Source: Gemmatimonadota bacterium
GTDB lineage: Bacteria > Gemmatimonadota > Gemmatimonadetes > Gemmatimonadales > GWC2-71-9
DNA: 59,672 nucleotides
Direction of reading: 5' to 3'
NCBI GenBank assembly: GCA_003222055.1
Contig: QHUT01000064.1
Location: forward strand, 1 to 59,672
Shown here one piece after another: positions 41,611 through 48,880 of this stretch; position 1 is the stretch's first letter; every line of letters starts with the position of its first letter. The notes beneath the pieces were generated by a model. That model searched no databases. It was given only the letters and a program-made list of their open reading frames with translations, and was not told the origin of the DNA. Both the position numbers and the translations under genes were made by a program.

Positions 41611-42245
41611 CGGGCGCACCACACCACGAGCCGGTGCACGTGCTGCGGGAATACCGCAACCTCGCACCCTGGAATCTCCGCGACCTGGCGGCGCTGGTCG
41701 GCGCGATCCTCGACGCCTCGGCGATCACTCCGATCAACGCGGCGGCGCGCGCCCAGCCGAGCGAGCGGACCATCCGCTTCTATGTGACCAAAGGCTTGGT
41801 GAGTCCCCCCGAGGGGCGGGGCACGGCCGCGACGTACTCCTATCGTCACTTCCTCCAGCTGCTGTGGATCAAGCTCCGGCAGATGGAGGGAGCCACCCTG
41901 GCGGCGATCACCAAGGACATGCAGGACCAGACGGGCGACGTGCTGGAGCGACGGGCGGCACAGGCGCTGGGCGCTTCGCTGCCGGTGCCGGACCAGCTCC
42001 CCCTCAAGAGCAAGGGCGCTCCGCCACGCGGGAAATCGGGACGAGCGTTGACCGCGTGGATCGCGCGCGACGCGACCCGCGACCCCGACAGCGCGAGCTC
42101 CTGGCGCCGCATTCCGATCGGACGGGGCCTCGAGCTCCACATCGAGACCGCCCACCCCCTGGCACGGCTCGGGCCCGACGACCCGGCGGTCGCGGAGGCG
42201 GTGCGACAGGCGCTCGCGAAACTCCTCCCGCCCAACACCGCGTAA
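41607..42245 (+). CDS. MerR-type HTH regulator
   Basis: 212 residues from GTG 41607 (GTGA overlap with the previous stop). The N-terminal HTH reads ITPINAAARAQPSERTIRFYVTKGLVSPPEGRG with the wing TAATYSYRHFLQLLWIKLRQMEGATLAAI, the classic MerR layout including the dimerisation helix start. The C-terminal 100 residues (from about QDQTGDVLERRAAQALG) are unusual and not a known ligand domain. It is the third gene of a coupled regulator chain, with LemA and an M48 protease behind it. Confidence 0.82.
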   Translation: MTGAPHHEPVHVLREYRNLAPWNLRDLAALVGAILDASAITPINAAARAQPSERTIRFYVTKGLVSPPEGRGTAATYSYRHFLQLLWIKLRQMEGATLAAITKDMQDQTGDVLERRAAQALGASLPVPDQLPLKSKGAPPRGKSGRALTAWIARDATRDPDSASSWRRIPIGRGLELHIETAHPLARLGPDDPAVAEAVRQALAKLLPPNTA

Positions 42246-42272
42246 GAGGACTCACTTCGACACGGAGCTCAC

Positions 42273-42857
42273 ATGGCGCCGCTCGCATTCCTGCTCGTTC
42301 TCGTCGTGGTGGCAGCGTGGCTCATCGCCGCGTACAATGGGCTCATCGCTCTCAAGAACCAGACGCTCAACGCCTTCAAGCAGATCGACGTCCAGCTCAA
42401 ACGCCGCCACGATCTGATCCCCAACCTGGTGAACGCCGTCCGGGGCGCGATGGACTTCGAGAAGTCCACCCTGGAGGCCGTGATCCAGGCCCGGAATCAG
42501 GCGGTCAAGGTGAACGCGACGGGCCCCGAGGGCATCAAGCAGATCAGCCGGGCGGAAAATGCGCTGTCGTCCGCCCTGCAGCGCCTGATGGTCGTGGTGG
42601 AGCAGTACCCCCAGCTCCGGGCCACGGGCAACATCGGCCAACTGCAGGAAGAGCTCACGTCGACCGAGAACAAGGTGGCCTTCGCCCGGCAGCTGTACAA
42701 CGACACGGCGACGCAGTACAACACGAAGCAGCAGCAGTTCCCGACGAGCTTCGTCGCGGGGCTCGCCAAGGCGCAACCCGCCGACCTGTGGGAGATCGAA
42801 GACCAGGGTGAGAAGGCCGTGCCGCAGGTCGATCTCTCCCTCAAGCCGAAGACGTGA
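42273..42857 (+). CDS. lemA: LemA-family membrane protein
   Basis: 194 residues. N-terminal membrane helix (LAFLLVLVVVAAWLIAAYNGL), then the LemA signature NAFKQIDVQLKRRHDLIPNLVNAVRGAM, long alpha-helical bundles (ISRAENALSSALQRLMVVVEQYP, STENKVAFARQLYNDTATQYN) and a C-terminal PADLW. LemA proteins are extracytoplasmic helical bundles frequently paired with an M48 protease, as here, where the stop and the next start overlap (GTGA). Confidence 0.95.
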   Translation: MAPLAFLLVLVVVAAWLIAAYNGLIALKNQTLNAFKQIDVQLKRRHDLIPNLVNAVRGAMDFEKSTLEAVIQARNQAVKVNATGPEGIKQISRAENALSSALQRLMVVVEQYPQLRATGNIGQLQEELTSTENKVAFARQLYNDTATQYNTKQQQFPTSFVAGLAKAQPADLWEIEDQGEKAVPQVDLSLKPKT

Positions 42858-43855
42858 GCGACGAAGCCTCCCTGAATCTCTTCCAACAACAGGACGCCAA
42901 TCGCCGGCGCACCGTCGTACTCGTGGCTGGCTTCGTGGCCTTCTTCGCCTGGCTGGGATTCGGCGGCGACTACATCTACTACCTCATCACCCGCGATGCG
43001 CCGCGCCAGGCGTATCACCACGCCTTTCCCTGGTTCGGCATCGGCCTGTCGCTCGCCGCCGCGGCGATCGCCTGGTACGCGTACCGGACCGGGCCCCAGA
43101 AGGTGCTGTGGTCCACGGGCGCCCGGGAGATCGTCGACCCCCGAACCGACAAGGAGCGGCAGCTCGTCAACGTGGTGGAGGAGATGGCGATCGCCGCCGG
43201 CGTCCCCCGTCCCCGCATCTGGATCGTCGACGATCCCGATCCGAATGCGTTCGCGACCGGCACGGACCCCCTCCATTCGCACATCGCGGTGACCCAGGGC
43301 GTGCTCGATCTGTGCACGCGCGACGAGCTCCAGGGAGTCGTGGCCCATGAGCTGGGACACGTCAAGAACCTGGACGTGCGGCTCATGACGATGCTCGCCG
43401 CGCTGGTCGGAGCCGTGGCCCTGATGCACGACGGGACGTCGCGCGTGCTGCGACCGGGCGGCGGGTCGAGCGACGAGCGGAAGCCCAGCCCGCTGGTCCT
43501 CATTCTGCTCGTGGTGTGGATCGTCTCGTGGATCCTGGCTCCGATCATCGCCCAGCTGCTCGCGCTGGGCGTGAGCCGGAAGCGGGAGTACCTCGCCGAC
43601 GCGATGAGCGCCCAGTTCACGCGCAACCCGCTCGCGCTGGCGAGCGCGCTTCAGAAAATCGAGGGCGCGGAGGCCCCGACCACGCATATCAAGCGCGGGG
43701 CCGCCCACTTGTGCATCGCGGATCCCCTGGGGCGACGGCTGACGAGCCACGAAGGGCTGTTCGCCGACGCCCTCGCGACGCACCCACCCATGGCCAAACG
43801 CATCGCGATCCTGCGCGGGATGGGATACGCCCAACTGAAACAGGAAAAGCGTTAA
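42854..43855 (+). CDS. M48-family membrane metalloprotease (HtpX-like)
   Basis: 333 residues from GTG 42854. Two N-terminal membrane helices, then the zinc motif HELGHVKN (HExxH) and, further on, the third ligand in KREYLADAMSAQFTRNP. Two more helices follow (VLILLVVWIVSWILAPIIAQLLALG). It should degrade misfolded membrane proteins with its active site in the cytoplasm. The neighbour LemA is typical. The gene ends 8 bases before a dispersed repeat and the convergent small gene. Confidence 0.93.
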   Translation: MSDEASLNLFQQQDANRRRTVVLVAGFVAFFAWLGFGGDYIYYLITRDAPRQAYHHAFPWFGIGLSLAAAAIAWYAYRTGPQKVLWSTGAREIVDPRTDKERQLVNVVEEMAIAAGVPRPRIWIVDDPDPNAFATGTDPLHSHIAVTQGVLDLCTRDELQGVVAHELGHVKNLDVRLMTMLAALVGAVALMHDGTSRVLRPGGGSSDERKPSPLVLILLVVWIVSWILAPIIAQLLALGVSRKREYLADAMSAQFTRNPLALASALQKIEGAEAPTTHIKRGAAHLCIADPLGRRLTSHEGLFADALATHPPMAKRIAILRGMGYAQLKQEKR

Positions 43856-43863
43856 AGGCCAAG

Positions 43864-43897
43864 GCGTCACGCAGAAGCGTCACGCGACGGCGTCGAG
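43864..43897. repeat. Dispersed GCGTC-GCAGA-GCGTC element, copy 2
   Basis: GCGTCACGCAGAAGCGTCAC, then GCGACGGCGTCGAG. It aligns with 29565-29613 and 57715-57750. It lies at the convergent 3' ends of the M48 protease gene and the small gene on the other strand. Confidence 0.6.
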
Positions 43898-44079
43898 AGG
43901 AGACGTGCCACGCCGCGCTCCGCGCGAGCGATCTGGTCGATCACGTGCAGCAGCAGCTCCCGCACCATGAGCTCGCGCGTCCCGAGCCCGGCCAGGCGAG
44001 CCGCGCACCGCGCGGCGGCGAGGGCGTGGCGGACTTCCGAGATTTGCGCCTCGCGTCGCCGCGTGACCGCGTCCGGCAT
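43867..44079 (-). CDS. Small helical protein of unknown function
   Basis: 70 residues. Two amphipathic helices dominate (AQISEVRHALAAARCAARLAGLG and LMVRELLLHVIDQIARAERGVARLL). No family recognised. The frame is open upstream, but ATG 44079 is the natural start; GTG 44094 is an alternative and neither has a good Shine-Dalgarno. The 3' end overlaps a repeat copy. The codon usage and helix periodicity support a gene, but evidence is modest. Confidence 0.45.
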   Translation of the reverse strand: MPDAVTRRREAQISEVRHALAAARCAARLAGLGTRELMVRELLLHVIDQIARAERGVARLLSTPSRDASA

Positions 44080-44162
44080 CCGATACGTCGGGGACACAGC
44101 GGCGAAGCTAGGGACGCCTCGCGACCGGCGAGGCACCCTTTTCCCCCGCACGCCGTCGCTTT

Positions 44163-45086
44163 TTAGGCGAGCTCGGTCTCGAGCTTCAGCAGTCGCCAGC
44201 CGGTCAGCATCGCCCCCAGCAGCAGCACGGGGAGCACCTGCAGCCCCTGCAGCGCCAGCCCCGCGGCCACCGCTTGCTCCGGCGCCACCCCGAACGGCAG
44301 CAGGCCCACCACGAGCGCGGCCTGGGTCACACCGACGTTGGCCGGCGTGGGGCGCAACAGGCCGCTCAGATTCGCCGCGATGAGGGCCGTAAACGACGCG
44401 GCCAGGGACACCGGAAGGTGGGTCGCGCGCAGCACGAGATGGTAGGTGGCCCACTGCGTGGCCCAGTTGTACAGGGCGAACAGCGTGGGCAGGAGCAGCC
44501 GCCCGCCCCGCCCCATGGTGCGCAGCACCGCCAGGCGGGCGGCCAGCGCGGATGGGAGCTGCTCCGCGAGCCAGGACCAGCCGCGCGCCCAGGCGAGCAG
44601 CAGCACGACGACCAGCGCCAGCCCCACTCCCACCTGTAGCGCGCGCAACCAGGGCTCGAGCTGGAGCAGGCTGGGCGCCATGATCAGGAACACCGCCAGC
44701 GCGAGCGCCTCGGCCAGTCGGGTCCACACCACCGACGACACGGCGGCGGCGATCGGCACGCCCGCCCGCTGTGCGATCACGTGCACGCGCGCCGCTTCCC
44801 CCGCCACGGCCACCGACAGGTCGTTCACCGCGGCACCCACGAGGTTCGCCTCCTGAGCGTGGCGCCAGCTGTGCGGCGCCGCGGGGTTCAGCACCAGGTG
44901 CCACCCCCATCCTTTGGCGACGAGCGACGAGAGATTGGCCGCCAACGCGATGGCGAGCAGCAACGGGTTGGCGCCGAGCAGCGCCGCGAAGGTGACGCGC
45001 CACGGAAACGCCGTGAAGAACTTGAGCGCGAAGCCGACGCCCACGAGAGCCAGGAGCCACCACACCCAGCGCCACCGCCTCGACAT
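44163..45086 (-). CDS. Flippase-like membrane protein (UPF0104/LPG-synthase TM family)
   Basis: 307 residues from ATG 45086 with about eight membrane helices. The family fingerprints are LFALYNWATQWATYHLVLRA, PTPANVGVTQAALVVGLL (the NVG..QA element) and an N-terminal GWGWHLVLNP. These proteins resemble the membrane part of lysylphosphatidylglycerol synthase (MprF) without its synthase domain, and some flip lipid-linked intermediates. The start overlaps the deacetylase stop by one base (TGATG), so both are made together, suggesting an envelope-polysaccharide role. Confidence 0.85.
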   Translation of the reverse strand: MSRRWRWVWWLLALVGVGFALKFFTAFPWRVTFAALLGANPLLLAIALAANLSSLVAKGWGWHLVLNPAAPHSWRHAQEANLVGAAVNDLSVAVAGEAARVHVIAQRAGVPIAAAVSSVVWTRLAEALALAVFLIMAPSLLQLEPWLRALQVGVGLALVVVLLLAWARGWSWLAEQLPSALAARLAVLRTMGRGGRLLLPTLFALYNWATQWATYHLVLRATHLPVSLAASFTALIAANLSGLLRPTPANVGVTQAALVVGLLPFGVAPEQAVAAGLALQGLQVLPVLLLGAMLTGWRLLKLETELA

Positions 45087-45796
45087 CAGGCGACCAGCTC
45101 CGTGAGCGAGCCGAACGTGTAGCCGGCGGCACGCGCATCCGCGATGATGCCCGGCAGCGCCGCCACCGTCCGGCTCCGGTCCCCGCGCGGATCGTATCCG
45201 TCCCCATCGTGCAACAGCACGATGGCACCGGGGCGGAGCCGGGCGCGCACCCGCCGCCGGATCTCCTCCGCCGCCACTCGGGGGTCCGAGTCCCACACGC
45301 CGAAGGTCCAGCCGAAGACGGTATATCCGAGCCGGCGTGTGGCACGCGCGACGAACGGATTGCGGTACCCGTGCGGGGCGCGGAACGCGCGCGGCGCGCG
45401 CCCCGTCGTCTCGACGATCAGCGCGTGGGTGCGCTCGAGCTCCTCGCGGATGCGGGCCGGGCCGGCGAAGTGCAGCTTGCGGTGGCGCAGGGTGTGGTTG
45501 CCGATCTCATGGCCCGCCGCGGCGACGCGGCGCCCCACGCCGGGAAAGCGCCGCACGTGCTCGCCGACCATGAAGAACGCCGCGGGGATGCCCTCGGTCG
45601 CGAGGGTCTCGAGAATCGGCTCAGTGGCCGCGGGGTTGGGCCCGTCGTCGAACGTGAGGTAGACCACGCGCCCGGCGCGCGACCCGCGGCCGATCACGCG
45701 CCCGAACAGCGGGCTATTGGGCTCGTAGGTGCCGTAGGCCCAGGCGCCCAAGACGGCGCCCGTGGCGGCGAGGGGAAGAAGCAGCATGGAGGGCAT
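45086..45796 (-). CDS. Polysaccharide deacetylase (NodB/CE4 type)
   Basis: About 236 residues with an N-terminal hydrophobic anchor (LLLPLAATGAVLGAWAYG). CE4 motifs in order: VVYLTFDDGPNP (base and metal Asp), HEIGNHTLRH (metal histidines), FRAPHGYRNP, and the C-terminal LRPGAIVLLHDGDG (Leu...His). It removes acetyl groups from chitin-like oligomers, peptidoglycan or an exopolysaccharide. ATG 45796 is chosen; GTG 45805 is upstream. A strong hairpin (45809-45842) sits in the leader directly before the gene. Confidence 0.9.
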   Translation of the reverse strand: MPSMLLLPLAATGAVLGAWAYGTYEPNSPLFGRVIGRGSRAGRVVYLTFDDGPNPAATEPILETLATEGIPAAFFMVGEHVRRFPGVGRRVAAAGHEIGNHTLRHRKLHFAGPARIREELERTHALIVETTGRAPRAFRAPHGYRNPFVARATRRLGYTVFGWTFGVWDSDPRVAAEEIRRRVRARLRPGAIVLLHDGDGYDPRGDRSRTVAALPGIIADARAAGYTFGSLTELVA

Positions 45797-45808
45797 AATA
45801 AACACGAA

Positions 45809-45842
45809 GCCCCCGGGACGGCATCAACTGCCGCCCGGGGGC
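45809..45842 (-). terminator. Strong GC hairpin before the deacetylase gene
   Basis: A 9-bp outer stem GCCCCCGGG/CCCGGGGGC, one bulged base, a 5-bp inner stem CGGCA/TGCCG and a TCAAC/GTTGA loop. On the minus strand it is followed by TTCGTGTTTATT. It could end an upstream minus-strand RNA or regulate the deacetylase leader. Confidence 0.6.
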
Positions 45843-45853
45843 CCCGCACATCG

Positions 45854-46231
45854 GTTACCCGGAGCCGGGGGATTGCTCCCTCCGTTCTTCATCCTGCCGC
45901 CGCCGGTTGACTGATTCGTCGCTCGGTAGGGCGAACAGGAGCTCCGGCTTCCATCCCCAAGCAGCCTGGCCGGGCCGCAAGGTTCACCGATGTGAGTGCT
46001 GCGGGTCAGATCGGGTCGCGGACCGACCTTCCGCACTGCACGTCGAGGCACCACGTCGACGCGGATGGGGCACGCGACTGGCCCCATCTATCCGAGCCGG
46101 AGAGCCTGCTCCCGGATCGCCGGCCGCCTGAGCCCTTGTTTGCGTCGGCGGCCTCCCCGGAATTTCCGCTCGGACCCGTCTTGAAGGCGTAGCTGAGACA
46201 CCAGGTCCCGACCCTTCCCTTCAAGCCGCGT
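45854..46231 (-). ncRNA. Possible ncRNA locus, no ORF
   Basis: A gene-free stretch of about 690 bases between the deacetylase and the gene at 46487. On the minus strand a promoter-like TTGCGC-16-TATATT (46265-46238) precedes about 380 bases that end at the 45809-45842 hairpin. Several local hairpins, for example GGAGC-N9-GCTCC at about 45861-45879, suggest folding. I compared it by eye with RNase P, tmRNA, SRP, 6S and common riboswitches and saw no match, so this is only a hypothesis. Confidence 0.25.
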
Positions 46232-46237
46232 GACATC

Positions 46238-46265
46238 AATATAGGGGCCTCTCCTAGACGCGCAA
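46238..46265 (-). promoter_or_regulatory. Promoter-like TTGCGC-N16-TATATT
   Basis: Minus-strand -35 TTGCGC and -10 TATATT with a 16-base spacer. The -10 matches the TATAAT consensus at five of six positions. It would drive the possible ncRNA locus and then the deacetylase. Confidence 0.4.
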
Positions 46266-46386
46266 GTGCCGATATTTCTTCGGGTTAGCTCACTTCAGTG
46301 TGCATCGGATGTGGAGGGTAACCTAGCCCCGTGTTTACCATTGCCGCGCCCGTCCACATGATGTGGAGTTGTGAATCAACACGAGA

Positions 46387-46482
46387 AGCAGGTTGTGGAG
46401 GATCGGGAGGTTGGGGAGGTTGGGGGAGGTTGTCCCGCTGCGATGCAACCTCCCCCAGCCTCCCGAACCTCCCGAACCTGCT
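46387..46482. repeat. Inverted tandem repeat of GGGAGGTTG units
   Basis: The left arm (46387-46432) has about five GGGAGGTT-type units opening with AGCAGGTT. The right arm (46446-46482) is the reverse complement, CAACCTCCC... ending AACCTGCT, with a 13-base loop. The same AACCTCC unit recurs as a one-arm array in the alpha/beta hydrolase gene at 51806-51850. Confidence 0.85.
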
Positions 46483-46486
46483 TTAG

Positions 46487-47113
46487 CTAGCCTGCTTCAG
46501 CTCCCACTTCACAGTATGTGTACGGCTCGTCAGCGTGGTGGGGGAGGAACAGGACGCCCGCGCCGGCGGTCGCGAACCAGCCAGCGAGCATGCGCGTGGA
46601 CCCGGTTTCTCCCGCGGGCTCGGCGAACACCGCCTGCAGCCAACGGCGGACGTGGCGCAGCTCGGGCGGGCGCCGGCCGAGCATCGCGATGACGGCGCCG
46701 AGTCCGAGACTGGCGCGGAGGAAGTGCGCGATGGCGTGCACGCGCTGCGCAAAGATGTACGCGCGCACGCCGGGTTCGTCGTACAGGAGCGTCCCTTCGT
46801 AGGGGTCGGCGGGAGGCGCGTCCATGCGGGGCCCGAGGTAGATAAACACCCGCTGATCGCCGTCCTTGCGCTCCACGACGGCCGCGGCGCTGTCGGCGCC
46901 CACGCGCGCGGCGTGCATCAGATCGTCGGCGGCGAGGATGCCGACCGCGACCGTCCACTCCAGCGCGGCGATGGCCTGGTCGAGCGGGCAGCCGACCGCG
47001 TCGTCGTAGGCGAGGAGCCGCGGGGCTTCGCCGGCCCGCAGGAAGAAATGCGCCAGGGCGTCGGCGCGATCTTCGAACGTACGGGTCTGGCGCGAGGTTG
47101 CGGGAACGGTCAT
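46487..47113 (-). CDS. Protein of unknown function
   Basis: 208 residues, soluble, no signal peptide. No family recognised. The core is alpha/beta: LAHFFLRAGEAPRLLAYDD, LEWTVAVGILAADDLMHAAR, RVFIYLGPRMDAPP, and the C-terminal WFATAGAGVLFLPHHADEPYTY with a possible catalytic-looking HHADE. It is divergent from the exported protein at 47159. The repeat hairpin lies just after its stop. Confidence 0.55.
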   Translation of the reverse strand: MTVPATSRQTRTFEDRADALAHFFLRAGEAPRLLAYDDAVGCPLDQAIAALEWTVAVGILAADDLMHAARVGADSAAAVVERKDGDQRVFIYLGPRMDAPPADPYEGTLLYDEPGVRAYIFAQRVHAIAHFLRASLGLGAVIAMLGRRPPELRHVRRWLQAVFAEPAGETGSTRMLAGWFATAGAGVLFLPHHADEPYTYCEVGAEAG

Positions 47114-47158
47114 TGTGACATTATAACCAGGGCTTCCCGTGACACCCAGAGGATCCTG

Positions 47159-47701
47159 ATGCGCTGCCTGGCCGTGTTGCTCTGTTTCGCTGCGCTCCCG
47201 CTCGGAGCGCAGACGCCGCCTTCGCTCCCGGACTCGACGCGGGCCGAGTCCACCCCTCCACCGCCACCGCCCAGTCCCGAACAGAAACGTTTCCTGGACG
47301 GGCTGCGCACGGCGACGCGCGGCATCGCGCAGCTCAAAGACGCCCTGGGCCGCGTCACACGCGCGGGAGGACGCGACTCCGCGGCGCAGCGGCGTGCCGG
47401 TCGCTTTCTCGCCGGCTTGTGCGGCTCGAGCCGCGGCTTCCTGAGACGGGGGCGCCCCCAGATGAGTCCCACGGTGTACGAGGATTCCGTTCAGCTGAAG
47501 GCGAAGCGACTCGTCACGCAGGTGGACTCGCTGATCAAGTACACGACGACCTGCGAGCAGAACGCCGCCGCCGCGCCGGATGTGACGGCGGTCGAGCTTG
47601 GCAAGCGGATGAAAACCTACGACACAGCGTTTCGCGACTTCCGGTTCGCCATCGGGTTGCCAGTGCGGGAAGACAGCGCCAAGGCCGCCAAACGCCCGTA
47701 G
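47159..47701 (+). CDS. Exported protein of unknown function
   Basis: 180 residues. Cleavable signal peptide (MRCLAVLLCFAALPLGAQ), a Pro-rich linker (PPPPPPSPEQKRF), then helices (LRTATRGIAQLKDALGRVT, SVQLKAKRLVTQVDSLIKY, MKTYDTAFRDFRF). AGAGGA upstream of ATG 47159 fits a Shine-Dalgarno. No family recognised. A periplasmic helical protein. Confidence 0.6.
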   Translation: MRCLAVLLCFAALPLGAQTPPSLPDSTRAESTPPPPPPSPEQKRFLDGLRTATRGIAQLKDALGRVTRAGGRDSAAQRRAGRFLAGLCGSSRGFLRRGRPQMSPTVYEDSVQLKAKRLVTQVDSLIKYTTTCEQNAAAAPDVTAVELGKRMKTYDTAFRDFRFAIGLPVREDSAKAAKRP

Positions 47702-47783
47702 CCGGTGGTGGCGCTATGCTGTCGTTATGGTGACAATATGCGCTTGCGAACGCAACCGCCGTAGGCCCTGTCATTTACTTCTA

Positions 47784-47812
47784 TTGACAGGGTTCCGATC
47801 GGACCCTACCTT
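47784..47812 (+). promoter_or_regulatory. Candidate cspA promoter TTGACA-N17-TACCTT
   Basis: A perfect -35 TTGACA (47784-47789), a 17-base spacer and TACCTT (47807-47812). Predicted transcription start is near 47819, giving a leader of about 150 nt. It is identical in hexamers and spacing to the GSI-beta glnA promoter. Confidence 0.65.
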
Positions 47813-47861
47813 TTGCCCCGGTTCAAGCAATACGTGGCACCGTCACCGGTTTGTCTGCGCT

Positions 47862-47960
47862 CCGCGAGGACCACTTGTCTCGCGGTTTTTGTTTGAGCCC
47901 GTCTCTGGTCGCGGTGACCAGAGTCGAACATGTCCGGGGCAGTGCCCCTCAGTGCTGAGG
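47862..47960 (+). promoter_or_regulatory. Structured cspA leader: terminator-like hairpin and SD-sequestering hairpins
   Basis: In order: CCGCGAG/CTCGCGG with TTTTT after it (47862-47890, an intrinsic-terminator or attenuator shape), CTCTGGTC/GACCAGAG (47903-47923), GGGGC/GCCCC (about 47936-47948) and CCTCA-GTGC-TGAGG (47947-47960). The last stem contains GAGG, the only Shine-Dalgarno-like sequence before the ATG at 47971, so pairing would hide it. Confidence 0.55.
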
Positions 47961-47970
47961 TTCAAACGGT

Positions 47971-48171
47971 ATGGCAAAGGGTAAGGTGAAGTGGTTCAAC
48001 GACGCGAAGGGCTTTGGCTTTATCGCGCAGGAGTCGGGTCCGGACGTGTTCGTCCACTTCACGGCGATCCAGGCCGAGGGCTTCCGCAGCCTCGCAGAGG
48101 GCGACACGGTCGAATTCGAGGTCGCCCAGGGTCCGAAGGGCTTGCAAGCGCAGAACGTCCGCAAGGTCTGA
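47971..48171 (+). CDS. Cold-shock protein (CspA family)
   Basis: 66 residues forming a single OB-fold cold-shock domain. Both RNA-binding motifs are exact: KGFGFI (RNP1) and VFVHF (RNP2), and WF at residues 8-9 is the usual aromatic pair. It melts RNA secondary structure and probably acts as a chaperone for translation at low temperature or as a general RNA-binding factor. The unusually structured leader suggests post-transcriptional control, as in cold-shock mRNAs of other bacteria. A 14-bp hairpin follows. Confidence 0.96.
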   Translation: MAKGKVKWFNDAKGFGFIAQESGPDVFVHFTAIQAEGFRSLAEGDTVEFEVAQGPKGLQAQNVRKV

Positions 48172-48191
48172 CCGACGCGGATCGCAACTGC

Positions 48192-48222
48192 AACGGGTCC
48201 GGAGCGACGCTCCGGGCCCGTT
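48192..48222 (+). terminator. cspA transcription terminator
   Basis: A 14-bp stem AACGGGTCCGGAGC/GCTCCGGGCCCGTT with one G-T pair and a GAC loop, starting 21 bases after the cspA stop. The T-run is short (GTTTGCGTT). Confidence 0.75.
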
Positions 48223-48249
48223 TGCGTTGTGGCGCCTTATATTGGGCCC

Positions 48250-48795
48250 ATGATTCCGGTTCGGGGCACCATGCTGGCCCTGCTCCTCCCCGCGCAGCTG
48301 GCCGGTCAAGCCGCCGCGCCGGCTCCCCCGGCCTACCGCGGCTTCACGCCCGGCATCGGCTATCGGGCGTTCGTGCAGCAGGCGCGGGCGCTCGCGGACA
48401 ACGACGTGCTGCGCTGCCAGACGTCGCCGCGCACGGCGCAGATCATGGAGTGTGCCGTCCTGATCCGCGATCCCCGCGATGGGGCGCGGTTCTATCTGAG
48501 CGCCCACTTCATCGAGAGCGACGCCGACATGGTCGCGCTGTACGATTCGGCGGGGTTCGGCAACGCGCACGGCGTGGCGCTGCTGGACCGCACGAAGCGC
48601 GATCTCACGCGCGTCTTCGGTAGGCCCCACGTGCTCGGGGCTGGCGCCTGGCAATGGCGCTATGGCCGCCGCGTGGTGCGGCTCAGCTGGCGAGGGCGCG
48701 GGACGGCCCGCTGGGTGTCCATCACCCTCACCGACGGCGTCGTGATGGACCGGATCAGCCGGTACGCCAGAGCAGCCGCAAGGCGTAAGCCCTAA
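48250..48795 (+). CDS. Exported protein of unknown function
   Basis: 181 residues from ATG 48250. Signal peptide around LALLLPAQLAGQAA. The mature protein is mixed alpha/beta: GFTPGIGYRAFVQQARALA, MECAVLIRDPRDGARFYLSAHF and KRDLTRVFGRPHVLGAGAWQWRYGRRVVRLSWRG. There are two cysteines, but no family signature. The 3' end runs into the repeat at 48783, so its basic tail (AAARRKP) may be repeat-encoded. It is convergent with the ADP-ribosylglycohydrolase gene. Confidence 0.6.
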   Translation: MIPVRGTMLALLLPAQLAGQAAAPAPPAYRGFTPGIGYRAFVQQARALADNDVLRCQTSPRTAQIMECAVLIRDPRDGARFYLSAHFIESDADMVALYDSAGFGNAHGVALLDRTKRDLTRVFGRPHVLGAGAWQWRYGRRVVRLSWRGRGTARWVSITLTDGVVMDRISRYARAAARRKP

Positions 48796-48880
48796 GCGGA
48801 CGCAAGCCTCAAGCCGTAAGACGTTCTTGCGACTGGCCGTCAGCGACTTGCAACCGCTTACGGCTGGCGGCTGGCGGCTT
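48783..48880. repeat. Inverted repeat of AAGCC/GTAAGC units between convergent genes
   Basis: The left part (48783-48825) is built of AGGCGTAAGCC, AAGCCTCAAGCCGTAAG. The right part (48857-48880) has CTTACGGCTGGCGGCTGGCGGCTT. The arms are imperfect reverse complements, so a transcript from either gene would form a hairpin. Confidence 0.65.

Noticed and set aside
45860-45895. T-arm-like GGGAGCAATCCCCCGGCTCC suggesting tmRNA or tRNA
   Set aside because: The loop is not TTCGANT, the stem has a mismatch, and no complementary acceptor 5' strand or tag frame is found.
46180-46235. TPP-riboswitch-like CTGAGA ... ACCCTT
   Set aside because: The upstream GGGG partner, the GAACCTGA segment and the 3' GCGxAGG are missing.
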